Origin: an uncultured Solirubrobacteraceae bacterium
GTDB taxonomy: Bacteria; Actinomycetota; Thermoleophilia; Solirubrobacterales; Solirubrobacteraceae
NCBI GenBank assembly: GCA_902806215.1
Contig: CADCVT010000395.1
Span: forward strand, 1-7,069
DNA: 7,069 nucleotides
Direction: 5' to 3'
Positions 1 through 5,132 of this stretch are shown piece by piece (the stretch's first letter is position 1; every line of letters starts with the position of its first letter). The position numbers and the translations under genes were made by a program. A model generated the notes under the pieces. The model did not search any database and was not told the DNA's origin. It saw only the letters and a program-made list of their open reading frames with translations.

Positions 1-401
1 AGAGCCGCATCGACCTCGTCGACCTCGCGAGCGGCAACCGGCTCGCTGTGCTCCGCGACGACCGCTCCCAGCTCACGAACCCGTCGGTGCTCGGCGACGA
101 CGTCCTGTGGGTCGAGACGTCGCCCTACAGCCAGTCGGTCAAGCTCGCACCGCTCGACGGCAGCGCCCGCGCGAGGATCCTCATGCGGATCGCGCCGGCG
201 ATCCGCGCCGACAAGGGCTGGTCGACCTCGTACGGGCCCCACCGCCGCACGATCAAGCCCGAGCGGCCGGCCAAGACCGGCGACCCCGGCACGACGACAA
301 CGCTGTGGACGACGGCCCTCTCGGACGACGCGGCCTACGTGACGCGCCTGCGCGCCCGCGGCGGCGTCACGCGCCCCGAGATCCTGCGGCTCGCACGCTG
401 A
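1..401 (+). CDS. C-terminal part of a beta-propeller-like protein (5' end outside window)
   Basis: The reading frame is open from the left edge (first full codon at position 3) to the TGA at 399-401, giving 132 visible residues. A GTG at 48 exists, but coding-quality sequence continues upstream of it (SRIDLVDLASGNRLAVL), so the true start lies before the window. The visible part has short blade-like units: 'IDLVDLASGNRLAVL' and 'DDVLWVETSPYSQSVKLAPL' resemble the strand-turn-strand pattern of TolB/PD40/WD40-type propeller blades. It ends with a Thr-rich segment followed by 'LSDDAAYVTRLRARGG'. No catalytic motif is visible. The final 35 bases overlap the end of the converging PAP2 gene. I do not recognise a specific family. 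The gene is well supported by frame and codon bias; the propeller assignment is inference from pattern, and it could be another secreted repeat protein. Confidence 0.75.
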   Translation, partial: SRIDLVDLASGNRLAVLRDDRSQLTNPSVLGDDVLWVETSPYSQSVKLAPLDGSARARILMRIAPAIRADKGWSTSYGPHRRTIKPERPAKTGDPGTTTTLWTTALSDDAAYVTRLRARGGVTRPEILRLAR

Positions 402-1086
402 CGAGCCACCACGCGCACGCGACCACCACGACGGCGCCGGCCGCGTCGAGCAACAGGTGGTTGGCGGTCACGACGGTGACCGCGACGACGAGCGCGGGAT
501 AGACCCAGCCGAACACGCGCAGCCACGCCTGGTCGCCGAGCCGCGCGAACGTCGCGCCCACCACGAGGGCGAACGCCACGTGGCCCGAGGGCATCGCCGC
601 GTACGGGCTCTGCAGCATGTGCGCGGAGTCGGCCATCTCGCGGCCCCAGAGACCGCTCAGCGTGTCGGTGAACCCGGCGCCGGGCAGCAGCCGCGGCGGC
701 GCGGTCGGGACGAGCACGTACAGGGCGACGAGCAGTCCCTGCGTGACGAGGAACAGATCGCGCACGAGCCGGAAGCGGTCGCGGCGCAGGTACCAGGTCC
801 ACACGAGCGCCCAGCCCGCGACGGGCACGTGGACGCCGACGTAGAACAGGCTCGAGGCCGTGAGCAGCCGGTCGCGCTCACGCGCCCACGCGTGGATCGC
901 GGGTTCGACGTGGATGCCGAGCGCCCGCTCGGCGTCGACGAGCGCCTGACCGCGCGCGAGCGGCGCCGCGGCGTCGTCGCCGATGAGCAGCGCGGCGAGC
1001 GGGCACAGCGCCAGCGCGCCGAGCAGCACGAGGATCTCGCGCACGCCCGGTCGCGGCGCGGGAAGGCGTGCGACGACAGCGTGCAT
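367..1086 (-). CDS. PAP2-superfamily membrane phosphatase, Aur1/Ipt1-like (PAP2_3)
   Basis: This 239-residue integral membrane protein starts at ATG 1086 and ends with TGA at 369-367. Hydrophobic segments lie near residues 17-36, 78-99, 108-127, 167-181, 190-207 and 215-231. The phosphatase signature is clear. 'VPTAPPRLLPGAGF' (126-139) replaces the classical Lys/Arg-Pro motif, as in the Aur1-like branch; 'MPSGHVAFA' (165-173) carries the catalytic-type His169; 'TANHLLLDAAG' (207-217) carries His210 and Asp214. Known members hydrolyse or transfer phosphate esters of lipids or polyprenols at the membrane surface. The actual substrate here cannot be read from the sequence. The start lies 9 bases after the DUF998 stop, so this is the last gene of a four-gene minus-strand cluster. 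No clear Shine-Dalgarno precedes it. Its 3' end overlaps the converging gene by 35 bases. Family assignment is confident, substrate unknown. Confidence 0.92.
   Translation of the reverse strand: MHAVVARLPAPRPGVREILVLLGALALCPLAALLIGDDAAAPLARGQALVDAERALGIHVEPAIHAWARERDRLLTASSLFYVGVHVPVAGWALVWTWYLRRDRFRLVRDLFLVTQGLLVALYVLVPTAPPRLLPGAGFTDTLSGLWGREMADSAHMLQSPYAAMPSGHVAFALVVGATFARLGDQAWLRVFGWVYPALVVAVTVVTANHLLLDAAGAVVVVACAWWLVSVRAAGSRGA
388..407. terminator. weak candidate hairpin at convergent junction (stop-codon loop)
   Basis: GGCTCG (388-393) and CGAGCC (402-407) form a perfect six-base GC-rich stem with an eight-base loop holding the TGA stop of the left gene (399-401). Neither strand has a U-tract after it. 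It sits where the two convergent transcripts meet, so it could slow polymerase from either side. Stems this short are frequent by chance in DNA of this base composition. Confidence 0.25.
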
Positions 1087-1095
1087 CGAGCCGCA

Positions 1096-1701
1096 CTACC
1101 CAGCGGCAGGGCCCTCGCGCCGAAGGATGGCACCGGCGAACAACCACTGCCACGCGAGGCCCACGAGGATGAAGCCGCGCTGCCCGATGCCGGGCGCGTC
1201 GAGTCCGAGCAGGACGAGCACCGGGACGATCGCGAAGAGCGCGACGAGCAGCCCGAGGACGGCGAGGCGGTAGCCGCGCCGCGCGATGAGCCGCACCGAG
1301 GCCGCCGCCGCGATCATCAGCCCGGCGAACACGAACAGCGTGCCGAGGTCGTGCAGGCGACCGCCGAGGGTGCGCTCGACGCCGGCGGGCAGCTCGCCGC
1401 CGACGGTCTCGGTCGCGAACACCGCGGCGACGAGCAGCCCCGCGCTCGCCGCGGCAAGCGCGACGACGGTGATCCCGCGCGCGATCGGCCGTTGCGGCGC
1501 CCGCGCGGCGAGGACCGCGCAGGCCGCCGTCGCGAGCGACCACCCGGCGAACGCGGTGATCTGCAGCGGCTGCGTCCACCCGACGGCGTACTCGCTGACG
1601 AACCGCTCGGCCGGGTCGAGCCCGGGCCGCAGGACGTGCTCGAGCGCGACGATCCCCACGAAGAGCGCCAGGCCGGCGCGAGCCAGCGAGAACGCGGTCA
1701 C
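1096..1701 (-). CDS. DUF998 family membrane protein
   Basis: This is a 201-residue polytopic protein with about six hydrophobic helices near residues 6-24, 47-66, 76-97, 118-138, 146-166 and 176-193. DUF998 features are visible: 'DPAERFVSEYAVGW' (29-42) after the first helix, a conserved-looking 'GGRLHDLGTLFVFAGL' (113-128) with a His at the start of helix four, and 'GIGQRGFILVGLAWQW' (171-186) near the end. Family function is unknown. I chose GTG 1701 because it makes a GTGA overlap with the methyltransferase stop (TGA 1700-1698), the same arrangement as at the upstream junction. An in-frame GTG at 1752 would add 17 Pro/Arg/Trp-rich residues that do not look like family sequence. The stop is TAG at 1098-1096. 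No Shine-Dalgarno is evident, fitting translation coupled to the upstream gene. The DUF998 call rests on recognised pattern; another small polytopic family is possible. Confidence 0.85.
   Translation of the reverse strand: MTAFSLARAGLALFVGIVALEHVLRPGLDPAERFVSEYAVGWTQPLQITAFAGWSLATAACAVLAARAPQRPIARGITVVALAAASAGLLVAAVFATETVGGELPAGVERTLGGRLHDLGTLFVFAGLMIAAAASVRLIARRGYRLAVLGLLVALFAIVPVLVLLGLDAPGIGQRGFILVGLAWQWLFAGAILRREGPAAG
1698..1701 (-). promoter_or_regulatory. GTGA stop/start overlap, methyltransferase to DUF998
   Basis: The DUF998 GTG start (1701-1699) and the methyltransferase TGA stop (1700-1698) share four bases, exactly as at the upstream junction. The repeated geometry decides the DUF998 start against the GTG at 1752 and suggests coupled translation of three consecutive genes. 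Confidence 0.78.
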
Positions 1702-2402
1702 CGAGGGGGTACGCGCGGGCCACCGCGAGGGATCGGGTCCCCACTCCGGCACGCGACCGCCATGAGGCGGTCCGGCCTCCCCGGCGACGGGGTCGACGTC
1801 CGCACGCCGAAGCCGGCCGCGGCGAGCCGCCGCTCGACCTCCTCGACGGACCACGGGCGGATGACCGCGTCGGAGACGTCGTCGCCGAGGCGTTCGACGA
1901 CGTGAAGAAGATCTCCCTCCATCCGTCCGTCGCTGACGAAGCCCTCGCGTTCCAGGTGGCGGCCGCCTGCGTAGCGCTCGCGCGTCGCGTCGAGCTCGCG
2001 GACGTCGAGGACGAGCACTCCGCCCGGCTCGAGGTGCGCGGCGAACCGGTCGAGTACCGCCTGGCGGCCGTCGTCCTCGACGACGTCGTTGAGCACGCCG
2101 CGGCACGCGATCACGTCGAACGAGGCACCGAGGTCGAGCGACCGCAGGTCGGCGAGCGTCGCCGGCGCGTCGGGGACCCGGGCGCGCGCCTGCGCGAGCA
2201 GCGCCGGCGCGGCGTCGACCAGCGTGACGGCGTAGCCGCGCGCGGAGAACGCGAGCGCGTGGCGCCCCGTCCCGCACCCGGCGTCGAGCAGGAGCGCCGG
2301 CGGCGGGACCTCCTCCGCCACCGCGTCGACCCACGGCTCGACCGGGTCGTCGAACAGCGTGTCGTAGCGCGAGGCGTGCTCGTCGTAGAGCGGCCGCGTC
2401 AC
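1698..2402 (-). CDS. class I SAM-dependent methyltransferase
   Basis: This is a 234-residue soluble protein with the Rossmann-like methyltransferase fold. The N-terminal 'YDEHASRYDTLFDD' (6-19) is typical of small-molecule methyltransferases. Motif I 'LLLDAGCGTGRHAL' (37-50) forms the SAM-binding loop. 'VTLVDAAPALL' (59-69) supplies the acidic residue Asp63 expected to bind the SAM ribose. 'LADLRSLDL' (83-91) and 'FDVIACRGVLNDV' (95-107) correspond to motifs II-III, and 'LEPGGVLVLDVRE' (124-136) to the strand 5 region. The acceptor substrate cannot be read from the sequence. Start GTG 2402 overlaps the HAD stop (TGA 2401-2399) as GTGA, and its own stop overlaps the DUF998 GTG identically. The domain seems to end near 'LMAVACR' (213-219). 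The last 15 residues are Pro/Gly/Arg-rich and probably a disordered tail. It lies inside a four-gene operon. Confidence 0.93.
   Translation of the reverse strand: MTRPLYDEHASRYDTLFDDPVEPWVDAVAEEVPPPALLLDAGCGTGRHALAFSARGYAVTLVDAAPALLAQARARVPDAPATLADLRSLDLGASFDVIACRGVLNDVVEDDGRQAVLDRFAAHLEPGGVLVLDVRELDATRERYAGGRHLEREGFVSDGRMEGDLLHVVERLGDDVSDAVIRPWSVEEVERRLAAAGFGVRTSTPSPGRPDRLMAVACRSGDPIPRGGPRVPPR
2399..2402 (-). promoter_or_regulatory. GTGA stop/start overlap, HAD to methyltransferase
   Basis: On the minus strand the four bases GTGA hold both the methyltransferase start codon (GTG, 2402-2400) and the HAD stop codon (TGA, 2401-2399). I see no Shine-Dalgarno just upstream, so start choice probably depends on termination-reinitiation by ribosomes finishing the HAD gene. 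This supports the GTG start and obligatory co-transcription. Confidence 0.8.
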
Positions 2403-3070
2403 AGCGCGGCGAGCAGCTCGCGCGCGCTCGAGACGACCGCGTCGGCGTCGCTCAGGTCGTCGCGGCGAAACGGTCCCGTGGTGACGGCGACGCAGCGCAC
2501 GCCGTCGGCGCGAGCACACGCGATGTCGTGCGGCGTGTCGCCGAGCACGACGGTGTCCTCGCGCGGGTACGGCACGCCGTCGGAGCCGGCCCGCAGCCGG
2601 GCGATCGGCGGCAGCGCCGCGCGGTCCTCGTCGTCCGAGCCGAAGCCGCCGTGCTCGCCGCCGAAGAACTCGCCGATCCCCGCGCGGTCGAGCTTGACTC
2701 GCGCGATCCGCTCGAGGTTGCCGGTGACGAGCGACAGCACGACGCCGGGCCGGTCGCGCAGCTCGTCGAGCACGTCGCGGATCCCCGGCGACAGGTGCGC
2801 CGACAGGTCGGGCCGGCAGCGTCGCCGGTACTCCTCGACCGCGACCCGCTTGAACTCGTGCATGCCGTCGTCGACCCGCTCGGTCGAGACGCCGAGCTGG
2901 AGGAGGATCGACCGCGCGATCCACGGATCGGTCCGCCCCGCGGTCGAGACCGTGGCCTGCGTCGGGTCGGACACGTGGTAGACGCGGTGGATCGCCGCGT
3001 GGATCGCGTCGCGATGGTCGTCCGCCGCCTTCAGCAGCAGGGTGCCGTCGATGTCGAACAGGAGCAACAT
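2399..3070 (-). CDS. HAD-superfamily hydrolase (phosphatase, Gph-like subfamily IA)
   Basis: This is a 223-residue soluble protein with all four haloacid dehalogenase motifs. Motif I is 'FDIDGTLL' (5-12), with nucleophile Asp6 and acid/base Asp8. Motif II is the Thr of 'LVTGN' (T116). Motif III is probably Lys126 in 'RVKLDRAG'. Motif IV is 'VVLGDTPHD' (174-182), with Asp178 and Asp182 for magnesium. Residues about 15-95 form the helical cap expected of subfamily I enzymes such as phosphoglycolate phosphatase. The order and spacing predict phosphomonoester hydrolysis; the substrate is unknown. I chose ATG 3070 because motif I starts five residues later, as usual for the family. An in-frame ATG at 3121 would add 17 non-conserved residues (MYFALPSSQAGTFERRH) and run into the divergent promoter region. 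It is the first gene of the minus-strand operon, followed by the methyltransferase via a GTGA overlap. Confidence 0.93.
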   Translation of the reverse strand: MLLLFDIDGTLLLKAADDHRDAIHAAIHRVYHVSDPTQATVSTAGRTDPWIARSILLQLGVSTERVDDGMHEFKRVAVEEYRRRCRPDLSAHLSPGIRDVLDELRDRPGVVLSLVTGNLERIARVKLDRAGIGEFFGGEHGGFGSDDEDRAALPPIARLRAGSDGVPYPREDTVVLGDTPHDIACARADGVRCVAVTTGPFRRDDLSDADAVVSSARELLAAL

Positions 3071-3132
3071 GTGACGTCGCTCGAACGTCCCAGCTTGCGA
3101 GGACGGTAGAGCGAAATACATTCTTCCGCTTC
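3071..3132. promoter_or_regulatory. divergent intergenic region between HAD operon and thioesterase
   Basis: These 62 bases separate two head-to-head start codons (ATG 3070 on minus, ATG 3133 on plus) and must serve initiation in both directions unless a promoter lies inside a gene. Bases 3114-3126 (GAAATACATTCTT in context) are the most AT-rich patch I noticed in the window. No strong Shine-Dalgarno precedes either ATG. On the minus strand I could not pick a convincing -35/-10 pair. It could also hold an operator, but I see no clear palindrome. Confidence 0.45.
3095..3122 (+). promoter_or_regulatory. candidate sigma70-like promoter for the thioesterase gene
   Basis: TTGCGA (3095-3100) matches the TTGACA -35 consensus at four of six bases. 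TACATT (3117-3122) matches TATAAT at four of six, with a 16-base spacer. A transcript starting 6-9 bases past the -10 would begin at about 3128-3131, only a few bases before the ATG at 3133. The mRNA would then be leaderless or nearly so, which agrees with the absence of a Shine-Dalgarno and is common in actinobacteria. Partial matches like this can arise by chance, so it is a weak call. Confidence 0.3.
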
Positions 3133-3930
3133 ATGGGCCTGGATGACGACCTCGCACTCGAACCTGTCGCGGATGGCGCCTACGAGGGGCTGATCGGGAC
3201 CACCTGGTGGACGCCGCAGGGCCCGCTCGGCGGCTACGTCATGGCGTTCGTGCTGCGCGCGCTGACGCTGGCGATCGACGACGAGGCGCGTCAGCCGCGC
3301 TCGTTCACGATGCACTTCCTGCGCCCGCCGCAGGAGGGGCCGATCACCGTCCGCCCGATCGTCGAGCGCGTCGGGCGCTCGCTCACGTCGGCGAGCGCGC
3401 GGCTCGAGCAGGACGGCAAGCTCCTCGGCCTGTCGCTCGCCGCGTTCAGCGTGCCGCGGGAGAGCCCGCTCCTCGACCACCGGCCGTTCCCCGACGTCGC
3501 GCCGCCCGAGGGGCGTGAGCCGCCGCCGGAGCTGCCCGGCGCCAAGCGCACCGCGTTCACCGAGCTCGTCTCGATGCAGCACCGCTTCGGCGATCCGCCG
3601 TTCAGCCGGTCCGACGACGAGCTGACCGGCGGCTGGCTCGGCCTGCGCGAGCGCCGGCCGATCGACGCGCTCACGGTCGCGCTGCTGTCCGACGGCTGGT
3701 TCCCGGCACCGTGGCCGCAGCTCGCAGAGCTCGCGCCCGCGCCCACGATCGACCTCACCGTCCACTTCCGCTCGCCGCTCCCGCTGCCCGACGGGATGCT
3801 CCTCGGCCGCTTCCGCAGCACGCACGTGCGCGACGGGTTCTTCGACGAGGACGGCGAGCTGTGGGCCGAGGACGGGACGCTCGTCGCGCAGTCGCGTCAG
3901 CTCGGGCTGGTGATCGGCGCGAAGCGCTGA
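3133..3930 (+). CDS. acyl-CoA thioesterase, TesB-like double hotdog protein
   Basis: This is a 265-residue soluble protein with two hotdog domains (4HBT_3 type), a length usual for the short TesB-like family. The N-terminal domain shows 'GTTWWTPQGPLGGYVMAF' (22-39), where the Gly-Gly precedes the long hotdog helix, then 'RSFTMHFLRPPQEGPITV' (56-73) and 'VERVGRSLTSASARLEQDGK' (78-97). The C-terminal domain shows 'TIDLTVHFRSPLPLPDG' (205-221), then 'RSTHVRDGFFDEDGELWAED' and 'LVAQSRQLGLVI'. By analogy with TesB, Asp207, Thr230 and Gln256 are the likely catalytic triad. The expected reaction is hydrolysis of fatty acyl-CoA to free acid and CoA in the cytosol. The gene is divergent from the HAD operon and stands alone, since the next gene converges on it with a 7-base gap. 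ATG 3133 is preferred because the first conserved motif follows closely and no upstream start fits. Confidence 0.92.
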   Translation: MGLDDDLALEPVADGAYEGLIGTTWWTPQGPLGGYVMAFVLRALTLAIDDEARQPRSFTMHFLRPPQEGPITVRPIVERVGRSLTSASARLEQDGKLLGLSLAAFSVPRESPLLDHRPFPDVAPPEGREPPPELPGAKRTAFTELVSMQHRFGDPPFSRSDDELTGGWLGLRERRPIDALTVALLSDGWFPAPWPQLAELAPAPTIDLTVHFRSPLPLPDGMLLGRFRSTHVRDGFFDEDGELWAEDGTLVAQSRQLGLVIGAKR

Positions 3931-3937
3931 CGCCGCG

Positions 3938-5113
3938 CTAGTGCCGCTCGCTGCGGATCCGCGCCCGCGCCTCGCGGTACCGGAAGGTCTCGAACGCGAT
4001 CAACGCGACCCAGATGACGGTGAGCACGGCGAGCGCGATCAGGCCCGCCTCGGCGGTCGCGAGCGGGATGACCGCGAGGCACGCGATCGCGGCCACCGCC
4101 CGCGACGTCGAGAACGAGCCCACGTTGCGCATGCGGAACGCGATGTGCGCGAGCAGGTAGAGCGCGAGCCCGCCGCACAGCGCAACCGCCGGCATGTCCT
4201 TCAGCGGGTCCTCGACGTGCTCGACGATCTTCTTGACGCCGAGCGCGAACAGCACGACGCCGGCGATCATGGGCAGGTGCAGCAGCGCGTACGAGTCCCG
4301 CGCGATGCGCTGCTGCTCGGCGACCGCCGCCTCCCGGAAGCGTCGTTCGGCCACCAGCGCGACCACGTCGAAGTACGCCCACCAGAGCAGGCAGACGATT
4401 GCGATCGCGAGCATCGCGGCGGTGATCTCCCCCGACCCGAGCTCGATGCCCTCGAGCCCGACGCCGATCGCCACGATGGATTCACCAAAAGCGATGATCA
4501 TGACCAGCCCGAACCGCTCGGCGAAGTGCTCGGCGTGCACCCTCCAGCCTTCGGCGCCGGCGGCGAGGACGATGCCGTAGTCGAGGATGACGGCCGCCAA
4601 CCACATGAGGTCGCGCGTCGTCCCGTCGAACGCGGCGGCGCCGACGATGATCAGCCCCGCGCCGGGGATCATCGAGATCCCGAGCGCCGTCACGCCGCGC
4701 ATCATCGCCGCGTCGCCGCGCGCCGCCACCGCGAAGAGCGCCGTGTGGAGGATCCTCACCACGAGGTAGCCGACGCCCCAGAGGACACCGTCGTCCGTGA
4801 ACGCGCCGGGGGTCGCGAGCGCGCAGACGAGCATGGCGCCCATCGCGGCGAACATCACGAGCCGCGTCAGCGTCTGCTCGGGATCGACGTGGCTCGTCAG
4901 CCAGGCGTAGCCCGACCACGCCCACCACAGCAGCGCCAGCAGCACGATGCCGCGCCCGAGCTGCGAGAACGTCGGATCGTCGGCGAGGAACGCCGTGACC
5001 TGCGTCAGCGCGAAGACGAAGACCAGGTCGAAGAACAGCTCGAGCGGCGCGACGCGCGCCTCCGTGTCGTCCGCCCGGACGATTCGTCTGGACGGTGCGA
5101 CGCTCGTGCTCAC
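3938..5113 (-). CDS. ltrA: low temperature requirement protein A (LtrA) family membrane protein
   Basis: This is a 391-residue polytopic protein of normal LtrA-family length, with about ten or more hydrophobic segments. The family signature 'PLELFFDLVFVFALTQVT' (23-40) opens the first helix. 'HFAERFGLVMIIAFGESI' (196-213) is the second hallmark, with a Gly-Glu pair in the membrane. 'SYALLHLPMIAGVVLFALG' (274-292) is the third. The C-terminus is a basic tail 'FRYREARARIRSERH'. The family is named after a Listeria gene needed for growth at low temperature; its molecular activity is not established. The start is GTG 5113 and the stop TAG 3940-3938. No obvious Shine-Dalgarno precedes the start. 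The beta-helix gene ends 19 bases upstream on the same strand, so co-transcription is likely though a functional link is not shown. The gene converges with the thioesterase gene across a 7-base gap. The symbol is a family name rather than proof of orthology. Confidence 0.93.
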   Translation of the reverse strand: MSTSVAPSRRIVRADDTEARVAPLELFFDLVFVFALTQVTAFLADDPTFSQLGRGIVLLALLWWAWSGYAWLTSHVDPEQTLTRLVMFAAMGAMLVCALATPGAFTDDGVLWGVGYLVVRILHTALFAVAARGDAAMMRGVTALGISMIPGAGLIIVGAAAFDGTTRDLMWLAAVILDYGIVLAAGAEGWRVHAEHFAERFGLVMIIAFGESIVAIGVGLEGIELGSGEITAAMLAIAIVCLLWWAYFDVVALVAERRFREAAVAEQQRIARDSYALLHLPMIAGVVLFALGVKKIVEHVEDPLKDMPAVALCGGLALYLLAHIAFRMRNVGSFSTSRAVAAIACLAVIPLATAEAGLIALAVLTVIWVALIAFETFRYREARARIRSERH

Positions 5114-5132
5114 CGCACGAACTGTAGGAACG

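Noticed and set aside
457..1905. Long plus-strand open frame (482 codons) opposite PAP2, DUF998 and the methyltransferase end.
   Set aside because: Its product is Arg/Glu/Asp/His-rich low complexity with no domain, and it spans three well-supported minus-strand genes. Antisense frames stay open in GC-rich DNA because stop codons are rare.
1702..2334. Extension of the DUF998 frame upstream across the methyltransferase.
   Set aside because: It reads as Arg/Gly/Ala low complexity from the methyltransferase in another frame; the GTGA overlap gives a natural start at 1701.
3071..3121. Longer HAD N-terminus from ATG 3121.
   Set aside because: HAD motif I normally lies within the first ten or so residues; the extra 17 residues are not conserved-looking and cover the divergent promoter region.
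2403..3134. Extension of the methyltransferase frame upstream through the HAD gene as one long protein.
   Set aside because: The upstream part is an Arg/Ala-rich out-of-frame reading of the HAD gene. The methyltransferase family begins at 'YDEHASRYD' just after the GTG at 2402.
3923..3939. AGCGC/GCGCT hairpin between thioesterase and LtrA as a real terminator.
   Set aside because: Only five base pairs with a seven-base loop and no U-tract; kept only as part of a low-scored observation.
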